The notes: a model not told the origin generated them from the sequence alone. A stretch of DNA of 64,000 nt from Phycisphaerae bacterium (GCA_028279405.1 JANQNU010000035.1:62001-126000), one strand, 5' to 3'. Shown: positions 17,627 through 24,661, numbered from the stretch's first letter. Translations and numbers: made by a program.

Positions 17627-17790
17627 AATCGGGGTGACTGGATTGTGCTGCCCAGCGCCGTCGCTTCGCTCGGCGTGGACTACGCGAGACGCCCGCTTCG
17701 CCTGACGGCTCGCGGTCGTCGGTCGCCGGTTCAAATCCCCAGTAACGCAGATTGCCTGCCGACCCGCCTGACGGCAGATCAACGGGTAAT
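17627..17790 (+). repeat. X end, full copy 1, flanked by tRNA-Pro-type direct repeats
   Basis: 164 bases starting with AATCGGGGTGACTGG and running to the next direct repeat at 17791. It is about 90 percent identical by eye to 22756-22917. It includes a GC-rich part shared with the genome's REP-like sequences, a T-arm-like CGGTTCAAATCCCC and a terminal inverted repeat built on CTGCCG...CGGCAG. Open frames through it on both strands are repeats, not genes. Confidence 0.8.
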
Positions 17791-17885
17791 AATCGGGGTG
17801 ACAAGACACCAGTTGAACTCTTTGTAGCCCAGATCGGCCTCTGGAGCTTGAAAACGCGGGTATTGGTTTCAGGGTGAGAACTGAC
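17791..17885 (+). repeat. Direct repeat plus Y end, long copy
   Basis: AATCGGGGTGAC followed by Y. It aligns over about 90 bases with 19918-20010 (shared AGATCGGCCTCTGG, then GAAAACGCGGG/GAAACGCAGAG and GTGAGA). Contains AGTTGAACT. It forms the left terminus of cassette unit 3. Confidence 0.75.
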
Positions 17886-18080
17886 ACGCTCAGAGTCCCG
17901 CTATGCCCGATGAGTGTCTCATCGCACAGACGGAAACATTGGTCGATCGCCGTGGCCGCTGTCTTCGCCGCGGGGCGAAGCAACCTCGCCGGGCCTAGTA
18001 GAGCTATCAGGAAATGCCTAGCCGCTCACAGCTGAGGACCTGTCAGTAGCCTCCGCCCACCGGGTTGGTGTAAAGCATGC

Positions 18081-18124
18081 TTGACATGGTGTTTTGCTAA
18101 CTATACACTATGTTCCATGGAACA
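18081..18124 (+). promoter_or_regulatory. Promoter and palindromic operator of the membrane protein-HTH pair
   Basis: TTGACA (18081-18086), 17-base spacer, TACACT (18104-18109), then a perfect 14-base palindrome TGTTCCA/TGGAACA at 18111-18124 that would overlap the transcription start. The HTH protein encoded second in this operon is the natural candidate to bind it. Confidence 0.65.
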
Positions 18125-18145
18125 AACATTTGAGAAACTTGTCGC

Positions 18146-18583
18146 ATGAGTCACCAGGAACGCGCCAGCGCCGTGGCAATCGTCATCGGCCTCTTGTTGA
18201 ACGGATACGTGTCGATTCGCCTGTGGCAGCTCTTTGAAGCTGGGGCCCTGTCGGGCGAGAACGCCCCGATGATGTGGGCCCAGGCCATCGTTTGGGTCAT
18301 CCCTGCTGCCATCGTGCTCACCATTGTTTCGAACATCGTCTTTGCGATTGTGACGAAGGGCAGTACGCAGAAGACAAACACAGATGAACGTGACCATCTG
18401 TACAGGTCTCGAGGCATGTGCGTAACGCTTATCGTCTTCGGCCTTGGCTTCACCGCGATGTTGATCGGGCTCGCTGTTGGCTGGCCAGTCGTTTTTGGAC
18501 TGACCCTTATGTACGCATCAGCAGCACTGGGCGACCTGCTCGGTCAATGCACGCGGCTGGTCAGCTATCGGATCGGGTGTTGA
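18146..18583 (+). CDS. Small four-helix membrane protein, partner of HTH regulator
   Basis: A 145-residue protein with four hydrophobic segments (about residues 8-28, 45-70, 95-112 and 113-132) separated by short loops, including a charged cytoplasmic-type loop KGSTQKTNTDERDHLYRSRG. Small membrane proteins of this layout are frequently encoded directly before a YgzD/XRE-type regulator; the function of the pair is not established. The stop at 18583 is one base before the regulator start, so they are coupled. Ribosome site is weak. Cargo of cassette unit 3. Confidence 0.8.
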   Translation: MSHQERASAVAIVIGLLLNGYVSIRLWQLFEAGALSGENAPMMWAQAIVWVIPAAIVLTIVSNIVFAIVTKGSTQKTNTDERDHLYRSRGMCVTLIVFGLGFTAMLIGLAVGWPVVFGLTLMYASAALGDLLGQCTRLVSYRIGC

Positions 18584-18584
18584 T

Positions 18585-18848
18585 ATGGCCGAACTGCGAA
18601 TCACGAACACAATCCGTCGTTTGCGATTCGAGAATGACGAGATGACGCAGCAGGCGCTTGCGGATGCCGTCGGCTGCACTCGCCAGACCATCGCAGCCAT
18701 CGAGAAGGCGAAGTACTCGCCGAGCCTTGAACTCGCAGTGCGCATCGCGATGGCGTTTGAACGGCCTTTGAGCGAAGTTTTCATTTTCGAGAGCGACGGG
18801 ACAGGGATTGCAGTGTCGCGAGAACCCGATCGGGACTCGGCTCGATGA
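18585..18848 (+). CDS. XRE-family helix-turn-helix regulator
   Basis: An 87-residue protein that is essentially one lambda-repressor-like DNA-binding domain (LRFENDEMTQQALADAVGCTRQTIAAIEKAKYSPSLELAVRIA) with a short acidic tail. It belongs to the short 'YgzD-like' type found next to membrane genes. The palindrome at 18111-18124 upstream of the operon is its likely operator, giving autoregulation. It could be part of a two-gene maintenance or stress module in the cassette, but I see no toxin signature in the partner. Confidence 0.88.
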   Translation: MAELRITNTIRRLRFENDEMTQQALADAVGCTRQTIAAIEKAKYSPSLELAVRIAMAFERPLSEVFIFESDGTGIAVSREPDRDSAR

Positions 18849-19173
18849 AGCAAACACTCGTGTACGTAGCCCTTGTTGTCACATCCGCAAAAAACAGCAC
18901 GTCTCGGGGGCGGCGATCTCGCCCATCGCGACTTGCCGAGGCCGAGCAACTAAGCGGGCGACATATGCCCACGGAGCGCTGGGGTGCATTCAGTAAGCAT
19001 CGCGAGTTCGTTGCGACTCGCGAATGTATCCGCGAGTCAGTTCGCCACACCGTCTTATGGATATTCAGCTGAAATGACAAGGTGAGATGGCATCCTGCAG
19101 AAGTGAACCGGGATCAACACGCCCGCACCGCTCGGCAGTGACACTCGACCAGATGATACGAAGAGGGAGTGCA
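18849..19173. other. Non-coding stretch with CGCGAGT inverted repeats inside unit 3
   Basis: No convincing gene. CGCGAGT (19001-19007), ACTCGCG (19016-19022) and CGCGAGT (19031-19037) form alternative 7-base-stem hairpins. ACTTGCCGAGGCC near 18937 recurs near 19892 next to a Y end, suggesting a shared ancestral segment. This may be the remnant of an internal cassette boundary. Confidence 0.45.
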
Positions 19174-19803
19174 ATGAAGCTACAAAGATCCGAGTGGATC
19201 GTCGTGATCAGTCTGCTCCTGTTGAGCTTCATCCCATGTGTTGGTGGTACGATCCGGCTGATTGAACTCGGGCTCGGCGCGACATTTGAATTTCTGCCCG
19301 AAAAACCAGAGATCAGATCCACTCCCATTCCCGTGCAGATCCATCTCGCAACCGCCATCCCCTACTGTGTTTTGGGAATCGGACAGTTTCTCCCCAGCGT
19401 CCGTCGTCGACACCCAAAGCTACATCGAATCACAGGCCGGGTGCTCGCTCTTGCCGGAGTTGTTTCTGTCTTGTCTGCGTTGTGGATGACTCAGTATTAC
19501 GCGTATCCGGACGGCGTTCAGTCGCCTCTCCTCTATGTGGTCCGATTCACCGTTGGGGTTACGATGCTCGGGTCCATCTGCTTGGGGATCGCTAATGCGA
19601 TGAAGAGAAAGATCGGCACGCATCAGGCTTGGATGATTCGAGCATATGCTCTGGGCCAAGGCGCGGGAACACAGTCGTTAATAGGGATCCCGTGGGTCTT
19701 AGCGGCTGGAGAACCTACTGGGACTTCACGCGATTTCGTAATGACAGGAGGCTGGGTCATCAACGCTCTCGTAGCCGAGTGGATCAACCGCCGGCAGCGT
19801 TAG
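19174..19803 (+). CDS. DUF2306-like multi-pass membrane protein
   Basis: A 209-residue protein with ATG at 19174 and GAGGGAG 5 bases upstream. Five to six hydrophobic segments are visible (about 10-30, 52-72, 85-103, 117-140, 165-180, 188-203). The motif RRRHPKLHRITGRVLALAG resembles the conserved HP-x-LHR-x-x-GR loop of DUF2306/DUF2269-type proteins, and GTHQAWMIRAYALGQGAG fits the second conserved loop. These proteins are of unknown function. Last gene of cassette unit 3 before the boundary. Confidence 0.78.
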   Translation: MKLQRSEWIVVISLLLLSFIPCVGGTIRLIELGLGATFEFLPEKPEIRSTPIPVQIHLATAIPYCVLGIGQFLPSVRRRHPKLHRITGRVLALAGVVSVLSALWMTQYYAYPDGVQSPLLYVVRFTVGVTMLGSICLGIANAMKRKIGTHQAWMIRAYALGQGAGTQSLIGIPWVLAAGEPTGTSRDFVMTGGWVINALVAEWINRRQR

Positions 19804-19917
19804 ATTCCTCGATCCGCAGGCTGGTTCAAATCGGTCAGGTGTGTCCTTGGGTGACGGGACAAGATTGAACTGCCCAGTAAGTGCGGATGGCACTTGCCGA
19901 GGCCATCACGCTCGCTG

Positions 19918-20010
19918 AATCGGGGTGACTGGACGCCAATAGAACTTTTTCTGGCCCAAATCGGCCTCTGGTCGTCGGAAACGCAGAGTTTGACCTTGCC
20001 GTGAGATTAA
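19918..20010 (+). repeat. Direct repeat plus Y end; degenerate copy just upstream
   Basis: AATCGGGGTGACTGGA at 19918-19933 followed by Y. Immediately left (about 19820-19878) lie a degenerate T-arm-like GGTTCAAATC and a second worn Y-like segment (GGGTGACGGGACAAGATTGAACT), which looks like a nested empty or deleted unit. Confidence 0.72.
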
Positions 20011-20052
20011 GCTCAAGCTCGCGATCATCGGTGCGAGTGGTAGCATTCAGGC

Positions 20053-20589
20053 ATGAATACATATCGATCTGGACCAGAGACCGAAAGAATCGAGCACCGC
20101 GCGTTCACGCTCAATGATTGCGAGGCGTTCTATCGCCTCAATAGCCATTCAGAGGTCATGCGCTTCACCGGCGAGCCACCGCTGAATTCACTGGAAGACG
20201 CTCGACAGGCCATCGCCGACTATCCGGATTTCGAAACGGTCGGTTACGGACGGTGGGCCTGTGTCTTGAAAGAAACCCGTGCCGTCATCGGATTCTGCGG
20301 CCTGAAATACTTGCCGGATCTGAACGAGGTTGATGTGGGGTTCCGGTTCCTGCCTGAGTATTGGGGGCAGGGGATTGCAACAGAAACGTGTTCCGCGTGC
20401 ATCGCGTTCGGTTTCGATGTTCTCAAGCTCAACTGCATCCTGGGATTGGTGCTCGCAGAAAACAAAGCGTCGATGCGCGTCCTCGAAAAGTGTGGGATGA
20501 CCAGGCACGGCGAAATCACGTGCAACGGTGAGCGTGCTCTGAAGTACGAAATCGCTCGCTCGACCAAAGTCCAGAAACTGAGCGGATAA
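20053..20589 (+). CDS. RimJ/RimL-type GNAT acetyltransferase
   Basis: A 178-residue protein of the Acetyltransf_3 type: N-terminal IEHRAFTLNDCEAFYRLNSHSEVMRF, central VIGFCGLKYLPDLNEVDVGFRF, acetyl-CoA motif LPEYWGQGIATETCSACIAFGF, and C-terminal LAENKASMRVLEKCGMTRHGE. These features are those of enzymes that acetylate ribosomal protein N-termini or small molecules such as aminoglycosides or toxins; the substrate here is unknown. It is the only cargo gene of cassette unit 2 (774 bases repeat to repeat), the smallest unit, so this one gene with its ends may represent the minimal mobile form. Confidence 0.92.
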   Translation: MNTYRSGPETERIEHRAFTLNDCEAFYRLNSHSEVMRFTGEPPLNSLEDARQAIADYPDFETVGYGRWACVLKETRAVIGFCGLKYLPDLNEVDVGFRFLPEYWGQGIATETCSACIAFGFDVLKLNCILGLVLAENKASMRVLEKCGMTRHGEITCNGERALKYEIARSTKVQKLSG

Positions 20590-20630
20590 TCCAGCCGGCA
20601 CGACAAGACGCTGGCTCAAACGTCGGGCAG

Positions 20631-20725
20631 GTCAAATCCCACAACAACGCAATCGCCCGCCGACCCGCCTGGAGGCGGATCAACGGACAATAATCGGGGT
20701 GACAAACGGCTATTGAACTTTTTGA
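20631..20725 (+). repeat. Partial X end, direct repeat and short Y end
   Basis: GGTCAAATCCCACAACAACGC through GACAAT (20630-20691) matches the last third of X, with the hairpin CCGCC-TGGA-GGCGG replacing the CCGCCTGACGGC of the other copies. The repeat AATCGGGGTGAC follows at 20692 and a short Y (GGCTATTGAACTTTTTGAGC). Confidence 0.72.
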
Positions 20726-21003
20726 GCAAGAAACGGCTACCTGGAATCCCGGTTTTGTTCAGCTTGTCGAACGCATCGCTGGATGACCCCTTGGATCGTG
20801 TCACTCCAGCATGAAGTACTTCGCTCCCCGGCCCCTTGCCCGCTGCTCGCGTCCACGCAGTCTGCGTCGGACGATGAATCCGAAGCAGTTAGGACCAGAC
20901 ACTTGGTACGGGTGTTTTGTCACACTTCCGGGAATCAGCGACTTCGGGAATCTGTCGCGGAACTTCTGAGAGTGGCGACCCACGTTGCCGACGTTGTTAC
21001 GGT

Positions 21004-21843
21004 CTATATTTTCCTCGCGACCACTGCCATATCAGGAGAGTCTGGGGAAAATGCAGAGCCTGCAACATCAGAATAGAACTCTATGGCCTGGAATCCGTTC
21101 TTCTCGAGTTCCTCTCGCAGTGACTCTCTACTGAAGTACTGCAGCCAGTTGTAAACGATGCGAGTTCTTGCCTTCTCGACTATCGTGTACTTATCAAGGG
21201 TCACCTTTTCCTTGTCATATTTGAAGGTGTTCAAGAAGCCGTAGTAGTCTTCCGTAGACCAAAAATTGTCGAGTTGGTTGCGCTCGTATGCGGCAGCTTC
21301 ATCTCTGCCGTCGAACACATTCAGCGAATGAACATCCAAGAACACTGACCCGCTAGGCTTGAGGAAGGCGTGGAACTTGGCAAGCAACGTCGCTCTCTGC
21401 GAAGGACTCAGCGCACAGAAATCGCAGAAAATCATCGTAATGAGATCGAGTCGTTTCCCGGTCTCGAACTCAAGGTAGTCCTCCTCGCAATAGTCAATCT
21501 CTAGTCCCTTCTGGTGAGCAACTTTCCGTGCATGTTGGATGGATCTTGCCGAGAAGTCGATTCCAGAAACCTCAGCGCCAGCGGACGCGAACAGGGTCGT
21601 GTATAGCCCCGGACCACACCCAAAATCCGCGATGCTCGTGCCGCCGTCTACTCCGAAGTGGGACACGATCCAGTTTGCGGAACGAGCAATGAAACCTGCG
21701 TTTCGGGATGCAAGGTCAATGGACTCATTTAGATGGTATTCAAGCATCTTCGTCGAAGTGTGTTCATCAGTCCATAGGTCCTTTGCCGTGTAGAACTGAA
21801 ATGGCGCAGGACGCGAACGCATTTCTTCCAGTACGTCAAACAC
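21004..21843 (-). CDS. Class I SAM-dependent methyltransferase
   Basis: A 279-residue protein with a Rossmann-type SAM-binding domain: motif I IADFGCGPGLYT (about residues 70-81), motif II acidic residue in VSGIDFSARSI, and the post-motif DLITMIFCDFCALSPSQR. It resembles small-molecule methyltransferases (UbiE/Methyltransf_11/25) and has an N-terminal helical cap (WTDEHTSTKMLEYHLNESIDLASR). Substrate unknown. It is cargo of cassette unit 1, divergent from the MerB-like gene, with a 200-base spacer between them. Its codon choice looks less GC-rich than that of the flanking chromosomal genes. Confidence 0.9.
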   Translation of the reverse strand: MFDVLEEMRSRPAPFQFYTAKDLWTDEHTSTKMLEYHLNESIDLASRNAGFIARSANWIVSHFGVDGGTSIADFGCGPGLYTTLFASAGAEVSGIDFSARSIQHARKVAHQKGLEIDYCEEDYLEFETGKRLDLITMIFCDFCALSPSQRATLLAKFHAFLKPSGSVFLDVHSLNVFDGRDEAAAYERNQLDNFWSTEDYYGFLNTFKYDKEKVTLDKYTIVEKARTRIVYNWLQYFSRESLREELEKNGFQAIEFYSDVAGSAFSPDSPDMAVVARKI

Positions 21844-22047
21844 CGATGCCCCTCTTTCACATAGCTCGGTTATAGGAAAGTCTGACTATCAACTGTAGTT
21901 CACAAATGTGCGGTCTACAGCGATGGCAGTTACTGTCGCAAGTCTCATTTTAACAAGTGGTCTCCCGTCGGTCTCGCCATGTTTCCTGCGCGACAGGCGG
22001 CCCCTGCCTAGCGCTCACTTGAAGTCCGTGTTATCCTTGAGGGTGTC

Positions 22048-22725
22048 ATGAATGTTTCGACCCTGCACGAGACGATCATCGCGTCGTTCCTTGAACGCCA
22101 GCGCCCCCCGACTCTATGTGAAATCGCCTCCCGCTTTCGGCGCGACGCGGCCGACGCGCGGCGGGCGCTGCGCGAGCTCGCCGACAATCACGGAGTGGTG
22201 CTTCACCCCAACTCCGAGGACATCTGGATCGCCCACCCATTCTCCGCAGCACCAACGACATTTGTGGTAAGCTCGGGCACAAGCAAGTGGTGGGGCAACT
22301 GTGCCTGGTGTTCGCTGGGTGTGGCAGCGCTTGCCGGCGGAACGGCGACCATCGAAACGCGAATCGGTGCGATCGATGATCATGCGACGATCAGGATCGA
22401 AAACGGAGAGCTGCTCGACACCGACTTCGTTGTGCACTTTCCGATACCGATGCAGCGCGCTTGGGACAATGTCATCTACACATGCTCTGTTATGCTGCTC
22501 TTCCGCAATGAAGCCCAAGTGGACAAGTGGTGCGCCACGAGAGGTATCGCCAAAGGAGATGTGCGACCGATCGCACAAGTTTGGCGTTTCGCGGCCGAGT
22601 GGTACGCACGCCACGCCGACCCGAACTGGACCAAGTGGTCAGCACAACAAGCCGCGGCGATATTCTCGCGTCACGGTCTAACCGGTCCTATCTGGACGCT
22701 TCCAAGCGAGGCCGCGCGCTTCTGA
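22048..22725 (+). CDS. MerB-like (organomercurial lyase family) protein with altered active site
   Basis: A 225-residue protein with the MerB layout: an N-terminal winged-helix-like domain (residues 8-60, LCEIASRFRRDAADARRALREL) and a MerB-type core starting NCAWCSLGVAALAG. MerB uses Cys96, Asp99 and Cys159. Cys88 here matches the first and Cys146 (YTCSVMLLF) the last, but the position of Asp99 is Gly91, so classic protonolysis of carbon-mercury bonds is doubtful. No merA, merR or merT is nearby. GAGGG precedes the ATG. It sits next to the X end of cassette unit 1, closest to the tRNA. Confidence 0.78.
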   Translation: MNVSTLHETIIASFLERQRPPTLCEIASRFRRDAADARRALRELADNHGVVLHPNSEDIWIAHPFSAAPTTFVVSSGTSKWWGNCAWCSLGVAALAGGTATIETRIGAIDDHATIRIENGELLDTDFVVHFPIPMQRAWDNVIYTCSVMLLFRNEAQVDKWCATRGIAKGDVRPIAQVWRFAAEWYARHADPNWTKWSAQQAAAIFSRHGLTGPIWTLPSEAARF

Positions 22726-22755
22726 TCGCAACGGCCCCCGAGAAACCGTGAAAGA

Positions 22756-22917
22756 AATCGAGGTGACTGGGATTGTGCTGCGCAGCGCCGTTTCGCTCGG
22801 CGTGAACTGCGCGAGACGCCCGCTTCGCCTGACAGCTCGCGGTCGTCGGTCGCCGGTTCAGATCCCCTGTAACGCAGATTGCCCGCCGACCCGCCTGACG
22901 GCAGATCAACGGGCAAT
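22756..22917 (+). repeat. X end, full copy 2, adjacent to tRNA-Pro
   Basis: 162 bases from the variant repeat AATCGAGGTGACTGG to the tRNA 3' end. It is nearly the same as 17627-17790. Outer inverted repeat TTGCCCG/CGGGCAA spans the last 40 bases. This is the junction expected between an integrated element and its intact tRNA target. Confidence 0.8.
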
Positions 22918-22919
22918 AA

Positions 22920-22994
22920 TCGGGGTGACTGGATTTGAACCAGCGACCTCTGCGTCCCGAACGCAGCGCTCTGGCCAAGCTGAGCTACACCCCG
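22920..22994 (-). tRNA. tRNA-Pro (anticodon CGG)
   Basis: The minus-strand transcript folds as a full cloverleaf: acceptor CGGGGTG/CACCCCG, D stem GCTC/GAGC, anticodon stem CTGCG/CGCAG with loop TTCGGGA (anticodon CGG), variable AGGTC, T stem GCTGG/CCAGT with loop TTCAAAT, discriminator A. The 3' CCA is not encoded; the cca gene is at 33408-34664. Its 3' end is the repeated core of the cassette array on its downstream side. Confidence 0.96.
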
Positions 22995-23156
22995 GTACCA
23001 GGATCGCGGCTGTCGCCCCGGTCTCGTCGTGAATCGCGAATCATAGCCCCAAATGTCGATCGCAACAAGGCCCGGTCGTTTGTCCTGTTACGTGCCTCGC
23101 CGATACAGTTACCACTCGACTATCGCGGTTTCGATCGGAACCGGTCTCGATCTGAG

Positions 23157-23211
23157 TGGGAAAAAAGTGCGGGCGAGTCGAGCATGGGCGTGGGCGGGAC
23201 TCGACTCGCCC
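23157..23211 (-). terminator. Terminator downstream of the nrdR operon
   Basis: Perfect 12-base inverted repeat GGGCGAGTCGAG (23171-23182) and CTCGACTCGCCC (23200-23211); on the minus strand it is followed after 4 bases by a T6 run (23161-23166). It lies about 200 bases beyond the stop at 23407. The rest of the 22995-23406 interval shows no supportable gene. Confidence 0.75.
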
Positions 23212-23406
23212 TTCATCAGGGAACGGAGGATTGTGAATATCGACCCGCAGCAGCTCCAGCGCCGTTACCGGCTGAATGTTGGAGAACGCCTTCCCTGATC
23301 CTGCTACGGGCCGCGCTCCTTCATGGGCACATGGCCCCTCGCGTCGTCGACCGTCTCGCCGTGGCGCTTGGCAGTGAACGGTTCCGAACCGGACGCCTCG
23401 GGGCCG

Positions 23407-24003
23407 TCAGGACTCCTTCACCTTCGGCGACCCACTTACCGGGGCCGCAGTGATGCTGGGCGCCGGAGCGGACGTGACCGGCTCGCTCAAGCCCCAGGCC
23501 ATTACCTCGTTTTTCACCAACTCCGCTAGCAGCGTCTTGCTGACCAAGCGGTAGTTCAGTGCGAACACGCGTTGTTCGACCTGCCCAGCCAGATACCGGG
23601 ATACGCTGCGACGGAGTTCGTAACGTTCCATCAGATTCGTCACAAGCTCGCGCTTGCGCCACGCGACCGAGTTCCGACGGCCGATGTCGCTACCGACGAC
23701 TCGAATCGAACGCCGAGCACGATCGCGGAGTCGCGCTTTGTGACTCAGCTCTTGCGAGACGTCCTCGAGACCCGTTTGCTGCAGCACCGAACGCACACAA
23801 CGGAAGATGTACTCCGTCGTGGCGGGCTTGCTCCGGTCGATCTCGTCGAGATGGACCTTGACCGCCCGCGCCAGCGGGTCGCAGATGGCTTCGTCATAGC
23901 CACAGTCCCGCATCGCGGCCGCGATCGAACGCCGAAGCTTGGCCATTTCGAACACTTCGGTCGTGCCGTCACGCTTGGTTACATGTAGCTGGTTCCCACT
24001 CAC
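23407..24003 (-). CDS. ATP-cone domain protein downstream of nrdR
   Basis: A 198-residue protein with one ATP-cone domain at residues 5-95 (HVTKRDGTTEVFEMAKLRRSIAAAMRDCG, TTEYIFRCVRSVLQQTGLEDV), then a basic region (RDRARRSIRVVGSDIGRRN) and a low-complexity Ala/Pro/Ser tail. ATP-cones sense ATP/dATP in NrdR and ribonucleotide reductases; here the domain is not fused to a zinc ribbon or to a reductase. It overlaps nrdR by 4 bases (ATGA), so it is translated with it and probably modulates or is modulated by the same nucleotide signal. A regulatory partner of NrdR is the simplest reading, but is inference. Confidence 0.82.
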   Translation of the reverse strand: MSGNQLHVTKRDGTTEVFEMAKLRRSIAAAMRDCGYDEAICDPLARAVKVHLDEIDRSKPATTEYIFRCVRSVLQQTGLEDVSQELSHKARLRDRARRSIRVVGSDIGRRNSVAWRKRELVTNLMERYELRRSVSRYLAGQVEQRVFALNYRLVSKTLLAELVKNEVMAWGLSEPVTSAPAPSITAAPVSGSPKVKES

Positions 24004-24509
24004 GACTGGTCGGTCTCCTCAAAGAGACTCTGTTGACCGGGGATATCATCGGCGGACCGCTCAATCACATCCCGCGCTTCCTCGATGAAATCACCGACAT
24101 CTTCGAACTGGCGGTAAACACTTGCGAATCGCACATACGCGACCTGATCCACTCGCCGCAGCACCGCCGACACGCGCTCACCGATCGTCTGAGAAGAGAC
24201 CTCCTTCTCAAACTCGGAGATCAGTGACTCTTCCACCTCGTCGACAACCTGACCGATCTGCTCCATCGAGATCGGACGCTTGTAAGCCGATTGTCGCACA
24301 CTCTCGAGGATCTTCTGTCGGTCATAGGGCATGCGCGTTCCGTCGCGCTTGATGACCGCCAGCTTGACCGCATCCTCAGTACGCTCGTAGGTCGTATAGC
24401 GCCTGGCACAACCAAGGCACTCCCGCCGTCGCCGAATCGAACGGCCGTTCTCAGTCGACCGCGAATCCACGACCTTGTCATTATCGGACTTGCAGAACGG
24501 ACAACGCAT
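24000..24509 (-). CDS. nrdR: Transcriptional repressor NrdR
   Basis: A 169-residue protein, complete for the family: zinc ribbon with Cys3, Cys6, Cys31 and Cys34 (MRCPFCKSDN; CLGCARRYTTYER) and an ATP-cone at about 49-139 (LAVIKRDGTRMPYDRQKILESVRQSAYKRP split across the start). NrdR binds NrdR boxes and represses ribonucleotide reductase genes when dATP is high. No nrd reductase gene is in the window. The following ATP-cone gene overlaps its stop. Confidence 0.96.
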   Translation of the reverse strand: MRCPFCKSDNDKVVDSRSTENGRSIRRRRECLGCARRYTTYERTEDAVKLAVIKRDGTRMPYDRQKILESVRQSAYKRPISMEQIGQVVDEVEESLISEFEKEVSSQTIGERVSAVLRRVDQVAYVRFASVYRQFEDVGDFIEEARDVIERSADDIPGQQSLFEETDQS

Positions 24510-24632
24510 CCTGCTCCGTACTTACCTCGTGCCTGACGTGCGATACCCATCGATGGCCCGATTGAGAGTACTGCTTCCGACTTGCTTCGACCCACGCAAC
24601 GTTACACCACACAACCACTTGCGATCGAACTG

Positions 24633-24661
24633 AATGTAGTACACAAGATTCTGTATGTCAA
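24633..24661 (-). promoter_or_regulatory. Probable nrdR promoter with a degenerate NrdR-box-like site
   Basis: On the minus strand TTGACA (24661-24656), 17-base spacer, TACATT (24638-24633). The spacer region 24641-24656 (ACACAAGATTCTGTAT) matches 12 of 16 positions of the NrdR-box consensus, but only one box is visible where functional sites usually come in pairs, so autoregulation is tentative. Confidence 0.5.

Larger units (their letters stand above)
16034..22919. mobile_element. tRNA-Pro-anchored tandem cassette array (four units)
   Basis: Direct repeats AATCGGGGTGACTGGA or close variants, identical to the reverse complement of the last 14 bases of the tRNA-Pro gene plus two flanking bases, occur at 16034, 17627, 17791, 19918, 20692, 22756 and at the tRNA itself (22918), all in one orientation and all on the 3' side of the tRNA. 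Read leftwards from the tRNA each unit is repeat - X end - cargo - Y end - repeat: unit 1 20692-22919 (MerB-like, methyltransferase), unit 2 19918-20691 (GNAT), unit 3 17791-19917 (DUF2306-like, HTH, membrane protein), unit 4 16034-17790 (GNAT, CYTH). No integrase is inside. Site-specific integration at the tRNA 3' end explains the pattern; mobilisation in trans is inference. Confidence 0.65.

Noticed and set aside
17737-17765. A second tRNA in the X element because of GGTTCAAATCCCC
   Set aside because: No cloverleaf can be completed; only the T-arm-like part exists.
17582-17983. Open frame on the minus strand across the X element, similar to frames at 22688-22978 and 20616-20804
   Set aside because: The frames are produced by the repeat itself, run through tRNA-like and GC-repeat sequence, and lack ribosome sites and domains.
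17611-20725. Integron attC sites between the cassettes
   Set aside because: The conserved core is the tRNA-Pro 3' end and not an attC-type inverted pair; one GTTGAAC string matches GTTRRRY but is not kept in the other copies.
22935-23453. 172-codon plus-strand open frame starting inside tRNA-Pro
   Set aside because: Overlaps the tRNA and the terminator and has no ribosome site or domain.
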